A stretch of DNA of 64,000 nt. Source: an uncultured Saprospiraceae bacterium (GTDB lineage: Bacteria; Bacteroidota; Bacteroidia; Chitinophagales; Saprospiraceae). Every line of letters starts with the position of its first letter. Position 1 is the first letter of the stretch. A model generated the notes under the pieces. It was not told the origin of the DNA and did no database searches. It was given only the letters and a program-made list of their open reading frames with translations. The stretch is taken from NCBI GenBank assembly GCA_938015595.1, contig CALLPI010000004.1:338205-402204 (forward strand). Reading direction: 5' to 3'. The position numbers and the translations under genes were made by a program. Shown one piece after another: positions 44,408-53,526 of the stretch.

Positions 44408-45175
44408 ATGGAAGATAAGGAAAAAGTAGCATCGAACGATGCTCAAGGACAGCAGGTTGAAAAAGCAAGTAGCGGAACTGACGCTGTCAGCAAAATGCGT
44501 ACTCACGGCTGGAAATTAGGCCAAAAGCGCGAAAAATCATCGGATGCTGCACCTGCTAAGGGAGCGTCCAATTCCCCAAAAACTGCTTCTGATACTGATG
44601 CGGCTGAAAAGCCCAAACGGGGCCGAACATCCAAAGCAAAATCGGAAGCCGCCGAAACAGCTGCTTCAGCCAAGTCTGCACGCGTGAAGGCCAAGCCACA
44701 AGCTGCTGAAACACCCGCCACTGCAGGCACTGTCGAAGAGAAAAAAGCAGGTCGCGGTCGTCCTCCGAAAGCAAAATCGGAAGCCGCCGAAACAGCTGCT
44801 TCAGCCAAGTCTGCACGCGTGAAGGCCAAGCCACAAGCTGCCGAAACACCCGCCGCTGCAGGCACTGTCGAAGAGAAAAAAGCAGGTCGCGGTCGTCCTC
44901 CGAAAGCAAAAACAGAAGCCGCCGAAACAGCTGCTATTAAGGGAAAAGCGAGTCGCGGGGATGTTGCCAAAGCTAAGGCCGAAACCAATGCGCCAACTGT
45001 ACAGGCCGCTAAAGTAGTAACTGTGCCCATGGCTACTACCGATGAACAGGCGCTTTATCAGCAATTGTATATTGAGCGCATGGAAGAAAAAATTGATAAG
45101 ATGGAGCGGCAAATTCTGAGAATACAAAAGAAGCTGCTCAAAATCAAAAAACGCATGAAGTATATGGAGAAGTAA
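44408..45175 (+). CDS. Ala/Lys-rich AT-hook repeat DNA-binding protein
   Basis: From MEDKEKVASNDAQ the protein has 255 residues. The centre is made of 45-residue repeats, each with an AT-hook GRGRPPKAK and a spacer like EAAETAASAKSARVKAKPQA; a variant hook PKRGRTSKAK precedes them. AT-hooks insert into the minor groove of AT-rich DNA. The C-terminal 40 residues (MEEKIDKMERQILRIQKKLL) form a basic coiled coil that could give dimers. Composition resembles histone H1-like bacterial proteins. A nucleoid-binding role is inferred. The frame is open for 15 codons upstream, but the ATG at 44408 is preferred. Confidence 0.75.
   Translation: MEDKEKVASNDAQGQQVEKASSGTDAVSKMRTHGWKLGQKREKSSDAAPAKGASNSPKTASDTDAAEKPKRGRTSKAKSEAAETAASAKSARVKAKPQAAETPATAGTVEEKKAGRGRPPKAKSEAAETAASAKSARVKAKPQAAETPAAAGTVEEKKAGRGRPPKAKTEAAETAAIKGKASRGDVAKAKAETNAPTVQAAKVVTVPMATTDEQALYQQLYIERMEEKIDKMERQILRIQKKLLKIKKRMKYMEK
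44636..44935 (+). repeat. Tandem 135-bp repeat inside the AT-hook gene
   Basis: The sequence starting GCAAAATCGGAAGCCGCC occurs at 44636 and 44771, and begins again at 44906 as GCAAAAACAGAAGCCGCC. The period is 135 bp (45 codons). The first two units are almost identical at DNA level, so the duplication is recent or kept uniform by recombination. Confidence 0.9.
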
Positions 45176-45204
45176 AACTGCTTCTCTGAGATGTTCATAG
45201 CGAG

Positions 45205-45240
45205 AAGCCGCGCAGGATAGTATTTCTTGTGCGGCTTTTT
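45205..45240 (+). terminator. Terminator after the AT-hook gene
   Basis: AAGCCGCGCAG pairs with CTTGTGCGGCTT (one mismatch and a wobble pair) around a 10-base loop and is followed by TTT then ATTTTT. It starts 29 bases after the stop. Confidence 0.75.
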
Positions 45241-45269
45241 ATTTTTACTGCAAGCCGTTTGGTGTTTTG

Positions 45270-46676
45270 TCATTGGACGCGCGCGCTCACAAACTGGTTA
45301 GCTAAGTCCAGATTTTTTACCTTCATGGAGGCGGCATCCCATTCCAGCCTTATGCGGCCGGGATAGTCGTAGGGTGCCCAAGACTGGGGCATCTTGCCAG
45401 GCTGCAGTACTTTTACATCGTAGCAGCGTACGGCCAAGTTGCCAATAAGTAGGATTTCCGTTAGTGGGCAGGCATACTCAAACGGAGAGGAGGGGCTGCC
45501 TTGTCCCTTGCAAGCATTGGCCCACACTTGCTGGTGAGAAGTTTTATATCGCAAATATGTGGGCTTAGGGGGCTTGAAGTCCTTCATGCGGCTGCTCGGC
45601 AGCAGGGTGGGTTTTTGGCCGTAGATGCCACATAGTAGTTTGCCCTTGCTTCCTTCAAAGAGTATGCCGCCATCCCAGGTGCCGAAAGGTTCGTTGGGGC
45701 CGAGTTCAGCCGGTCGCATAGGCCGCACGCCGCCGTCGTACCACCACACCTGGCAGGCCGGCATGGCGCCGCGAGCCGGAAAATCGTATTTGACAATGGA
45801 AGAAGGCGGGCAACTTTGCGGATAGTCAGCTTCTACGAAGTCGCCCGACCAGACGGTAGTGGCGTTGGCCTCTACGGCTGTAGGTGCCCCCAGGGAAAGC
45901 GCGCGATATGGCACATCCATAAGGTGGCAGCCCATGTCGCCGAGGGCTCCAGTGCCAAAGTCCCACCATCCGCGCCAGCGGAAGGGCAGGTAGGCATGGC
46001 TGAAAGGTCTCCAAGCTGCCGGGCCAAGCCAAAGTTTCCAGTCCAATTCCTGTGGTATGGGGTCGGCAGTTTGAGGCACAGCTATACCTTGCGGCCACAC
46101 GGGGCGGTTGGTCCATACATGTACTTGTGCCACCTTGCCGATGACGCCGGCCTGAATCCACTCTGCCACCTCAGCGTTGCAATCCATTGAGGCGCCTTGA
46201 TTGCCCATTTGGGTCACTACTTTATATTGTTGTGCTGCATTGAGCAGTTGGCGACATTCTTCAATAGTGCGGGTTAGGGGTTTTTCTACATATACGTGTT
46301 TGCCAGCTTGCATGGCAGCCAGGGTAATGGAGGCGTGGGTGTGATCGGGCGTACACACAATGACGGCATCAATGTCTTTGCCCATTGCATCCAGCATTTT
46401 GCGATAGTCCTTGAAGCGGTCAGCGTTGGGCAGAGCTTCGTAAGCAGGTGCTGCCCGGCGGTCGTCCACGTCGCATAAGGCTACAAAATATTCGTTATCT
46501 TTTAGTTGTCGGATATGGTCCATACCTTTGCCGCCAGCGCCCACCAGGGCTAGGCGAAGGCGGTCACTGGGAGGCATGTAACCTCGGCCGCCCAACACAT
46601 GGCGCGGTACAATCATGACGCCAGCAGCAGCAAGGGAGGCTCTTTTTAGAAACGCTCTGCGCGTAGATTTTTTCAT
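45270..46676 (-). CDS. Gfo/Idh/MocA family oxidoreductase with Tat leader
   Basis: From MKKSTRRAFLKRASLAAAGV the protein has 468 residues with a twin-arginine leader (STRRAFLK). The Rossmann motif is LALVGAGGKGMDHIRQL, and the family lysine motif is KHVYVEKPLTRTIEECRQL. The dehydrogenase C-terminal domain contains RPFSHAYLPFRWRGWWDFG and GDMGCHLMDVPYRAL. Such proteins in Bacteroidota include glycoside-acting enzymes with tightly bound NAD. Fold and cofactor are firm, substrate is not. It is the second such gene in the window and is not closely related to the one at 17922. Confidence 0.88.
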   Translation of the reverse strand: MKKSTRRAFLKRASLAAAGVMIVPRHVLGGRGYMPPSDRLRLALVGAGGKGMDHIRQLKDNEYFVALCDVDDRRAAPAYEALPNADRFKDYRKMLDAMGKDIDAVIVCTPDHTHASITLAAMQAGKHVYVEKPLTRTIEECRQLLNAAQQYKVVTQMGNQGASMDCNAEVAEWIQAGVIGKVAQVHVWTNRPVWPQGIAVPQTADPIPQELDWKLWLGPAAWRPFSHAYLPFRWRGWWDFGTGALGDMGCHLMDVPYRALSLGAPTAVEANATTVWSGDFVEADYPQSCPPSSIVKYDFPARGAMPACQVWWYDGGVRPMRPAELGPNEPFGTWDGGILFEGSKGKLLCGIYGQKPTLLPSSRMKDFKPPKPTYLRYKTSHQQVWANACKGQGSPSSPFEYACPLTEILLIGNLAVRCYDVKVLQPGKMPQSWAPYDYPGRIRLEWDAASMKVKNLDLANQFVSARVQ

Positions 46677-46730
46677 GGCTATCGAGTTGTCATACGGAAA
46701 GGTCATAAAATTAGGGCATCTTACTGAAAT

Positions 46731-46768
46731 AAAAAAGCCGCCTTCGGCACTCCGAAGACAGCTTTAAA
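46731..46768 (-). terminator. Terminator after the MBL-rhodanese gene
   Basis: On the minus strand AAAGCTGTCTTCGG and CCGAAGGCGGCTTT pair (two internal mismatches) around a 4-base loop, then TTT and ATTTC follow. It lies 20 bases beyond the minus-strand stop at 46788. Confidence 0.75.
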
Positions 46769-46787
46769 AGAGTAATGACTTCCTCTT

Positions 46788-48203
46788 TTACAGTTCGGTA
46801 ATTTGCTCTACGTATTCCGTCATCGGCAGGTTGGTCTCTTCTTGCAGAGCGCGGAAGCCGCTGCGAATGTTGATCAGATGCTGGAAACCGCGCGTGCGCA
46901 AAATAGAGGCAGCAATCATGGAGCGATAGCCGCCCGCGCAGTGCAGGAAGTATTCCTTATGACGATCCACTTCGCTCATATTCCTGTTGATGTAGTCAAG
47001 TGGGAAGCTCTGGGCGCCTACAATGTGCTGAGCATTGTATTCGCTCACGCGACGCACGTCGAGGAGATTGACCGGACGGCTGTTGTAGATGGCTTCAAAC
47101 GCTTTGGCATCTATTTCCTCTATGGTATCTACTTCTTCATTGGCATCCACCCAGGCCTGGAACCCGCCTTCTAGGTAGCCGATAGGATTGTCATAGCCTA
47201 CGCGAGCGAGGCGATCCACTACTTCTCTCTCGCGGCCGGGGGCGCATACAAAGAGGATAGGGATGTTCAGATCTTCTACCAGGGCGCCTACCCAGGGGGC
47301 AAAGGTGTCGTGAATGCCTACGAAGATAGAGCCAGGAATGAAACCCTTGACGAACTCATCCTGGTGTCGCGTATCCAATACTATGGCGCCTTCGCCTTCC
47401 CAGGCGGCTTTGAAGGCGCGTACGCTGAGTGCACGCAAACCTTTCTGGCGTACTTGGTCAATACTGTCATAGCCCATTTTGTTGAGTAAAGCATTCTTGG
47501 GAAAGTATTGCGGAGGTGGCATCAAGCCAGCAGTAACTTCGGCAATGAACTCCTCGCGGGTCATGTCGGCGCGTAGGGCGTAGTTGGTGCGCTTTTGCTC
47601 GCCGAGGGTACCAGTGGTTTCGGCAGCCATTTTTTTGCCACAGGCCGAGCCGGCGCCGTGGCCGGGATACACAATGACATCATCAGCCAGGGGCATGATT
47701 TTATTGCGGAGGCTGTCGTAGAGCCAGCCAGCCAGATCTTCCTGGGTAATAGAGCCAGCTTTTTGCGCCAGGTCAGGACGGCCTACATCACCAAGGAACA
47801 GTGTGTCGCCAGTAAATATGGCGTAATCCTTGCCGTGCTCATCTTTAAGCAGGAATGTGGAAGACTCCAGCGTGTGGCCCGGGGTGTGCAGTACCTGAAT
47901 GGACACATTGCCCACTTTGAGGACTTCGTTGTCGGCGGCGATGTAAGCGTCAAAATCGGGTTTTGCCGTGGGGCCGTACACAATGGTGGCGCCACTGCGC
48001 TTGGCCAGTTCCAAGTGGCCGGATACAAAGTCAGCATGGAAGTGGGTTTCCAGGACGTACTTGATCTTGGCGTTGTTGGCCTTGGCTTTTTCGATGTAAG
48101 GCTCTACGTCGCGAAGTGGGTCAATAACGGCGGCTTCGCCGTTGCTCTCGATGTAATAGGCGGCTTCGGCCAGGCATCCGGTATAAAACTGCTCTACCTT
48201 CAT
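46788..48203 (-). CDS. Metallo-beta-lactamase fold hydrolase fused to two rhodanese domains
   Basis: A 471-residue protein. The N-terminal 250 residues are a metallo-beta-lactamase domain with THFHADFVSGH (His54, His56, Asp58), HTPGHTLESS and FTGDTLFLGDVGRPDL, the pattern of ETHE1-like persulfide dioxygenases. Two rhodanese domains follow: about 265-360 with active-site loop VCAPGRERE, and 365-471 with LHCAGGYRSMIAA. Both keep a Cys. The combination suggests oxidation of glutathione persulfide and sulfur transfer in one protein, as in PRF-type fusions. It acts in the cytoplasm and is divergent from purA. Confidence 0.9.
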   Translation of the reverse strand: MKVEQFYTGCLAEAAYYIESNGEAAVIDPLRDVEPYIEKAKANNAKIKYVLETHFHADFVSGHLELAKRSGATIVYGPTAKPDFDAYIAADNEVLKVGNVSIQVLHTPGHTLESSTFLLKDEHGKDYAIFTGDTLFLGDVGRPDLAQKAGSITQEDLAGWLYDSLRNKIMPLADDVIVYPGHGAGSACGKKMAAETTGTLGEQKRTNYALRADMTREEFIAEVTAGLMPPPQYFPKNALLNKMGYDSIDQVRQKGLRALSVRAFKAAWEGEGAIVLDTRHQDEFVKGFIPGSIFVGIHDTFAPWVGALVEDLNIPILFVCAPGREREVVDRLARVGYDNPIGYLEGGFQAWVDANEEVDTIEEIDAKAFEAIYNSRPVNLLDVRRVSEYNAQHIVGAQSFPLDYINRNMSEVDRHKEYFLHCAGGYRSMIAASILRTRGFQHLINIRSGFRALQEETNLPMTEYVEQITEL

Positions 48204-48362
48204 GTGGTTTTAATTTTTGTAGGAAAGTCAGAGAATAAATAAACCAATCTTGTGCGGGAGAATATGTTGCCTCTATGCACACAGACAAAATTATACCTTG
48301 TTTGGGCTGTTAGTGAGTGATGTCTATCACGCATGCCAATGACATTTGTAATAACTTTTAGG

Positions 48363-48391
48363 TTTGCTACGAGCGTTTTTTCGTATCTTTG
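48363..48391 (+). promoter_or_regulatory. Bacteroidota-type promoter for purA
   Basis: TTTG (48363-48366), 17 bases, then TATCTTTG (48384-48391): a perfect fit to the -33 and -7 consensus. The purA ATG lies 55 bases downstream. Confidence 0.7.
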
Positions 48392-48446
48392 AGGCTTGGC
48401 TACAACCAACAACCAGAACGAAAAACCAAAATATCCATCCAGGCTC

Positions 48447-49715
48447 ATGGTAGTTGATGTTCTTTTAGGCCTTCAATGGGGAGACGAAGGCAAAGGCAAA
48501 GTAGTGGATTACCTGGCCCCTCAGTATGATGTGGTAGCGAGGTTTCAGGGTGGCCCCAATGCTGGGCACACCCTGGTGTTCGGAGGTCAGAAATACGTGC
48601 TGCATACTATTCCTTCCGGTATTTTCCACGACAATCTTATCAACCTCATTGGCAATGGGGTGGTGATAGACCCCATCACACTGGCCAAGGAAATCGAAAG
48701 CCTTCACCAAGCAGGCGTGCCTGTAGTAGAGCGGCTATGTCTGGCGCGCAAGGCGCATCTGATATTGCCCACACATCGCTATCTGGACGCAGCGGCGGAG
48801 GCCGCCAAAGGCAAGGCGCGAATTGGCTCTACACTCAAAGGCATTGGCCCTACTTATATGGACAAAACCGGGCGAAACGGGCTTCGCGTGGGCGACACCA
48901 CCACTGCCGGATTTGAAGACAAGTATCAATCGCTTAAGGCCAAGCACCTGGCGCTGGCCAAAATGTACCCCGAAACTGCCTTTGACCTGGTACAGGAAGA
49001 AGCCCGCTGGATGGAAAGCCTCGAAATCTTGCGCCGGTTGCAGTTGGTAGACAGCGAGTACTTTATCAACGACCTGCTGGCACAAGGCAAAAAGATACTG
49101 GCTGAAGGTGCCCAGGGCGCCATGCTGGACATTGACTTTGGCACCTATCCATACGTTACTTCCTCCAATACCATTGCTGCTGGCGTATGTACTGGACTGG
49201 GCGTGGCGCCCTCGCACATCGGCGAGGTTATTGGCATTACCAAGGCATACTGTACGCGAGTGGGGGCGGGGCCGTTTCCTACCGAGCAACTCAACGAAAC
49301 CGGGGAGTTTCTGCGCCGCGAAGGCAAAGAGTTTGGTGCTACCACTGGCAGGCCCAGGCGCTGCGGCTGGCTTGACCTGCCCCAACTGTGCTATTCCGTT
49401 ATGCTCAGCGGCGTTACGCAACTTGCCGTAACCAAAATAGATGTGCTCAATGCTCTGGAAACCATCCAGATAGCTACGCACTATCGGTATGACGGCCACC
49501 TTGCGCGCCAGTTGCCATACGATCTGAATGTCACCGATATTGAGCCAGTGTATCAAACTTTCAGCGGCTGGCAGCAGTCGCTCTCCAGCGTAAGGCAGTT
49601 TGAAATGCTGCCAAATGCAGCGCAGGTGTATCTCCAGTTTATAGAGCAGGAAATCGGTATTCCCATTCGCATGGTTTCTACTGGGCCTGAACGCGAAAGC
49701 CTACTGGTGCGTTAA
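48447..49715 (+). CDS. purA: Adenylosuccinate synthetase
   Basis: PurA joins IMP and aspartate using GTP in the first step from IMP to AMP. Starting at MVVDVLLGLQWGDEGKGK the protein has 422 residues, normal for the family. The P-loop-like GDEGKGK, GGPNAGHT, KGIGPTYMDKTGRNGLRVGD, EGAQGAMLDIDFGTYPYVTS and GATTGRPRRCGWLDL are all intact, with catalytic Asp and His included. A frame open to a TTG 17 codons upstream is not family-like and is rejected. It is divergent from the MBL-rhodanese gene. Confidence 0.97.
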   Translation: MVVDVLLGLQWGDEGKGKVVDYLAPQYDVVARFQGGPNAGHTLVFGGQKYVLHTIPSGIFHDNLINLIGNGVVIDPITLAKEIESLHQAGVPVVERLCLARKAHLILPTHRYLDAAAEAAKGKARIGSTLKGIGPTYMDKTGRNGLRVGDTTTAGFEDKYQSLKAKHLALAKMYPETAFDLVQEEARWMESLEILRRLQLVDSEYFINDLLAQGKKILAEGAQGAMLDIDFGTYPYVTSSNTIAAGVCTGLGVAPSHIGEVIGITKAYCTRVGAGPFPTEQLNETGEFLRREGKEFGATTGRPRRCGWLDLPQLCYSVMLSGVTQLAVTKIDVLNALETIQIATHYRYDGHLARQLPYDLNVTDIEPVYQTFSGWQQSLSSVRQFEMLPNAAQVYLQFIEQEIGIPIRMVSTGPERESLLVR

Positions 49716-49736
49716 ATAGTTTAAATCAGACCTATC

Positions 49737-49982
49737 ATGTGGACAGAACAAAATAACTGCCTGAGTGCGGTATTTACTTTTGAAAACTTCTCTCAGGCCT
49801 TTGCTTTCATGACTGAGGTAGCTATACTGGCAGAAAAACACGACCATCATCCCAATTGGAGCAACGTGTGGAATCGCGTGGAAATACGCCTCAATACGCA
49901 TGATGCCGGCGGCGTGGTAACAGAAAAAGACCGAGTGCTAGCCAGGGATATTGAGCGCGTGTGGGGCAGATATAAGGCTTAG
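49737..49982 (+). CDS. 4a-hydroxytetrahydrobiopterin dehydratase
   Basis: A short protein (81 residues) that contains the whole signature of pterin-4a-carbinolamine dehydratases: [20 protein letters not shown] with the conserved H-H-P residues, then [15 protein letters not shown]. These enzymes regenerate tetrahydrobiopterin after aromatic amino acid hydroxylation; many bacterial copies lack a nearby hydroxylase, as here. The usual N-terminal 20 residues are shortened (family length about 95). It follows purA by 21 bases. Confidence 0.88.
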   Translation: MWTEQNNCLSAVFTFENFSQAFAFMTEVAILAEKHDHHPNWSNVWNRVEIRLNTHDAGGVVTEKDRVLARDIERVWGRYKA

Positions 49983-50184
49983 GTATGGGTAGGCAGTAGG
50001 TAGCTACCAGTAAAGCTTTTGCAGTGCTTTGTATCCTTTGCCTTCTTTGCGTGAGCCCAGTGTAAAAAAGATGACGGGTAGTAAGTGCGAGGGGATTTTA
50101 TGGCGGAGGCATTGAATGCCCTGGAAAAAACGCCTACCTTGCTGCGCATTTTTTAAACAAGTAAGATTATTGGTGAGTCACTGC

Positions 50185-52122
50185 ATGATGCGCTTTTGGC
50201 GGTTCGCACTGTTGTACCTGGCTTTTGCCCTGGGATTGGCAGCTAAAACCCATGCCCAGCGCCCGCCCATCACCAACATACCCCGGCCTTCGGGGCCTGC
50301 GCAAGCGCCGCAGCAACAGCGCAAACCCGAAGTGCCCGACACCGTGGGGCTGTACGCTTTTGTGGCCATTGCACCAGAGCAACAAACTCCTTTCTCAGAT
50401 TCTTTGTTAGGAAACAGTTTCCATCAGTACGACCCAGCCCGAAAGCGGGAGTGGGATTTCATGACTACTGGCAACGCTGGTGGTGCGGCGCGTCCTTTCG
50501 TCTATTCGCCGGTATATCGAAAAGGTATTGACATCGGATTTCATCAATTTGACATCTATTACACCCTGGCTGCTGCCCTACCTTTTTATCGTCTGCAAAA
50601 ACCCTACACCAACCTGGCCTACTACCAACAGGGCGAGCAAGCCGACAGCTATTTTACTGCTCAGTTTGCACGCAATTTTGCCAAAGACGTCCATTTTAGT
50701 ATTGATTACAAGCGGCTTAGCCATATTGGCTCGCTCAATCAATACCCGCAACAGAACAGCCGCCAAACTGCCGTAGCTGCCGGCTTTCAGTTGGGTAGCG
50801 CCCAGAGCCGCTACCGGGGTTTCTTTGTTTTGGCCTCCAACACTAGTGAGCAGGAAGACAATGGCGGTATCTTGCGCGAACCCGAAATAGTACCTGGCCG
50901 CCCCAGTAGCCCTGCCAATGCCGCAGTGTTCTTGCGCAATGCCCAAACCCGCCACAGCCTTCGCGAACTCAGCTATACCCAACACTGGCGTCTGGGTACA
51001 GCTAAAGACTCAATAGGTCAGGCTCAACGTACTTTCCCAGTCATACACCGCATCACGTGGCTCAATGCGCGGTACAAATTTTTTGACCGCAATCCTGGAG
51101 GGCATCAGGAGTTTTATGCGCTATTTCCCAATTTGCTGATGGATCCGCGCGGTTCACGCTACTTTATCCGATATCAAAAACTGGAAAACACTCTGATGCT
51201 GGCTACTCGGCGCACTGGCCGCCGGAGTGCTGACCTGCTGGAGGCTGGGCTGGAACACGCTCTGAACTGGATACAAACAGAACCAATAGACACCTTTATC
51301 AACAGCCTCTTTCTCACTGGGCGCATAATGATAGAGCCGGCCAGGACGCTCCAGCTACAAGGCCAGGCACACCTGGGCATTTTGGGTAATACCGGAGACT
51401 ATCGCATTAAAGCCGATCTCACATTTCAACTACCCGCCGTAGGGGAACTAAACGCCGGGTTTCTGAGCCAGTTGTATTCACCTACTTTTCAACAGCATCT
51501 TTTCACTCTGTCGCAACAAACTGCCTGGCGCAATGACTTCGGCAGAACACTCGAGACCGCCCTGACTGCCGAGCTGCGCTTACGCGCTACCTCACTCAAA
51601 CTACAAGGCGGCTACTACTTGCTCAACAACCTGGTGTATTTTGACACTACTGCCACACCGCGCCAGACGGGCATTCCAGTGAGCATTCTCCAACTGGGCG
51701 TGCAGTGGCCTTTGCGCCTGGGTAAATTTGGCCTTAACAATGCTGTTATTTGGCAGCAATCTTCCGAGCCAGTACTCCGGCTACCGAATGCATTTTCCAA
51801 GCATAGTCTATATCTCGAAGGTATATGGTTCAGGAGTCTGCAAGTGCAACTCGGCCTGGATTTTCGCTTGAATACCGCCTGGTATGCTGATTACTACAAC
51901 CCCGTAGTGGGGCAATTCATCCTCCAAAACCGACAGCGCGTGCCGTTTTACCCTGCTGTTGATGCTTTTTTCAGTTTTCGCATTACCACATTCAGGGCTT
52001 ATGTGAAATGGGAGGGCCTGGGCGCTTATTTGGCTCCTTCGCCGGTGTACTATCAGAGCGCTTTTTACGGGCATCCTTTCCCGGGGCTAAGGTTGGGGTT
52101 GAAGTGGAAGTTGGCAGAGTGA
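50185..52122 (+). CDS. Putative outer-membrane porin (Porin_10 type)
   Basis: A 645-residue beta-barrel candidate with a signal peptide ending AKTHAQ and a proline-rich start (RPPITNIPRPSGP). Then come many amphipathic strands with alternating aromatic residues, for example GIDIGFHQFDIYYTLA, FSIDYKRLSHIGSLN and RGFFVLASNTSEQEDNGGI. These blocks match the Bacteroidota putative porin family. The final strand ends FPGLRLGLKWKLAE, an outer-membrane insertion type ending. A second Met directly follows the first. Substrate unknown. Confidence 0.78.
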   Translation: MMRFWRFALLYLAFALGLAAKTHAQRPPITNIPRPSGPAQAPQQQRKPEVPDTVGLYAFVAIAPEQQTPFSDSLLGNSFHQYDPARKREWDFMTTGNAGGAARPFVYSPVYRKGIDIGFHQFDIYYTLAAALPFYRLQKPYTNLAYYQQGEQADSYFTAQFARNFAKDVHFSIDYKRLSHIGSLNQYPQQNSRQTAVAAGFQLGSAQSRYRGFFVLASNTSEQEDNGGILREPEIVPGRPSSPANAAVFLRNAQTRHSLRELSYTQHWRLGTAKDSIGQAQRTFPVIHRITWLNARYKFFDRNPGGHQEFYALFPNLLMDPRGSRYFIRYQKLENTLMLATRRTGRRSADLLEAGLEHALNWIQTEPIDTFINSLFLTGRIMIEPARTLQLQGQAHLGILGNTGDYRIKADLTFQLPAVGELNAGFLSQLYSPTFQQHLFTLSQQTAWRNDFGRTLETALTAELRLRATSLKLQGGYYLLNNLVYFDTTATPRQTGIPVSILQLGVQWPLRLGKFGLNNAVIWQQSSEPVLRLPNAFSKHSLYLEGIWFRSLQVQLGLDFRLNTAWYADYYNPVVGQFILQNRQRVPFYPAVDAFFSFRITTFRAYVKWEGLGAYLAPSPVYYQSAFYGHPFPGLRLGLKWKLAE

Positions 52123-52207
52123 GGAGGCAGCGGGTAGCGAAGCCTTTGCATTATTGGCTTCCTGTGGGCAAAACTAGCGCACGCGCAACCCCTGTGCTTG
52201 CCTTGTA

Positions 52208-52280
52208 TATACTGCGCAACGCCAGGTTTTTGTACATGATTTGCAGATGTTGTGCACAGAACTTGGCGAGTCGAAGTATA
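52208..52280 (+). repeat. Interspersed palindromic repeat, copy 4
   Basis: TATACTGCGCAACGCCAGGT through to CGAAGTATA, 73 bp, with right arm TTGTGCACAGAACTTGGCG. It lies between the convergent porin and paaE-like genes. Base differences from copies 1 and 2 are few. Confidence 0.88.
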
Positions 52281-52327
52281 AAAACACCGGTGCTTGGACG
52301 ATTTCTGCCTCCCTCCTTCCCCAAGAA

Positions 52328-53431
52328 TCAGACGTCGTAGGTGATCTCTACGATCTCCGAGGTGGGATGCGCCTGGCAGGTGAGGATGTAGCCTTGCGCC
52401 ACTTCGTCGTTGTCAAGTGCGTAGCAGGCATCCATTTTCACAGAGCCACTCAGTACTTTGGCCATACAGGTGGAGCAAGCGCCAGAAGTACAGGAGTAAG
52501 GTGGGTTGTATTTTTGCTCAATGAGGGCGTCTAAGATGGTTTTGCCAGCGGGTACTTGTGCTTCAACGACCTGGCCGTTGAGGTGCACTCTGATTACTGC
52601 GCTAGCCGGGCCTTGCGCTCGCTTGCCTGCTGGCGCTTGCCCGGGGGAGAGGAAGCGCTCGGTATGGATATTTTTGGAGGGTACACCCAAGTGGAGCAGC
52701 GTTGAGCCAGCTACGTCAATCAGGTTGCCGGGGCCGCACAGGAAGTATTCCGCACCTTTGCCTTGCGGCGGATGTGCGTCTATCCATTCTTTGATCATAT
52801 CGGGATTGATCCGTCCGGTTTTGCCCTGCCAACTGAGCGTACCTTTGGCAAACAGTCCTGCAATGCCGGCGGGTTTTTCGCGTTTGGGCTTGCTGAGGGT
52901 ATGCTCTACGGTGAGTTGGCCTTCGTAGCGGCGCAATAGTGCATCCAATTGTGCTTTGAAGATGATACTTTCTTCATTCCGACTGCCGTACAGCAGGTGT
53001 ACTGTACTTTGTGGTTCCTGCTCCAATACGGTTTTTAGAATAGAAAACAAAGGGGTAATGCCGCTGCCGGCGCCAATGAGATAGTAAGTTTTGCGTTGGT
53101 CGGGGTCGAGTGTGGTGTGAAAACGGCCATCCGGTTCCATGACCTCTATCCATGAGCCTGGCTTGATGTGGTCGTGCAGGTAGTTGGATACCAGCCCGTT
53201 TTTCACGCGCTTTACTGTTATGGCCAGGTCGGGTTCCAGCGGGCTGCTACACATGGAGTAAGAGCGGCGGTGCGCCTTGTCTTGTATTTCCAGTTCAAGG
53301 GTAAGATATTGACCCTGTGTGTACTGAAAAGCCGGCTTGAGCGTATCTGGCACATCAAACACTAGCGTTATAGCATCGGTAGTTTCCTGAATGATTTGCT
53401 TTATTTGCAGCGAATGAAAGTTTTTGCTCAT
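52328..53431 (-). CDS. PaaE-type FAD/2Fe-2S ferredoxin-NADP reductase
   Basis: A 367-residue electron-transfer protein with three modules. The FAD domain has the motif [10 protein letters not shown]. The NAD(P) domain has [17 protein letters not shown] and YFLCGPG. The C-terminal plant-type 2Fe-2S domain has cysteines in [15 protein letters not shown] and a fourth in ILTCQAHP. Order and length match PaaE, the reductase of the phenylacetyl-CoA epoxidase. Here it is divergent from an alkane monooxygenase gene with only 95 bases between starts, so it may feed electrons to AlkB instead. No paaABC genes are in the window. Confidence 0.85.
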   Translation of the reverse strand: MSKNFHSLQIKQIIQETTDAITLVFDVPDTLKPAFQYTQGQYLTLELEIQDKAHRRSYSMCSSPLEPDLAITVKRVKNGLVSNYLHDHIKPGSWIEVMEPDGRFHTTLDPDQRKTYYLIGAGSGITPLFSILKTVLEQEPQSTVHLLYGSRNEESIIFKAQLDALLRRYEGQLTVEHTLSKPKREKPAGIAGLFAKGTLSWQGKTGRINPDMIKEWIDAHPPQGKGAEYFLCGPGNLIDVAGSTLLHLGVPSKNIHTERFLSPGQAPAGKRAQGPASAVIRVHLNGQVVEAQVPAGKTILDALIEQKYNPPYSCTSGACSTCMAKVLSGSVKMDACYALDNDEVAQGYILTCQAHPTSEIVEITYDV

Positions 53432-53526
53432 ATTTGTAGGCCTTTTGTTTTGCGCATTACTTGCACTAAGGCAGCTCTTTGAACACCTTCGGGCGCAATT
53501 GGTTTCAATTTATAATACAAATTGCT

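Noticed and set aside
44636..44935. Possible CRISPR or direct-repeat array
   Set aside because: The 135-bp units are coding, in frame, and have no spacer pattern; no other array-like repeats were found.
44503..45030. Long minus-strand frame opposite the AT-hook gene
   Set aside because: It is a mirror of the Ala/Lys repeat; the plus-strand frame has real AT-hooks, a start codon in context and a terminator.
52228..52282. Recurrent short peptide MICRCCAQNLASRSI in several reading frames
   Set aside because: It is the translation of the interspersed palindromic repeat (also near 1740, 19830 and 43980), not a conserved protein domain.
53479..53526. TTG start extending AlkB by 16 residues
   Set aside because: ATG at 53527 gives the family-typical N terminus; the extension adds nothing conserved.
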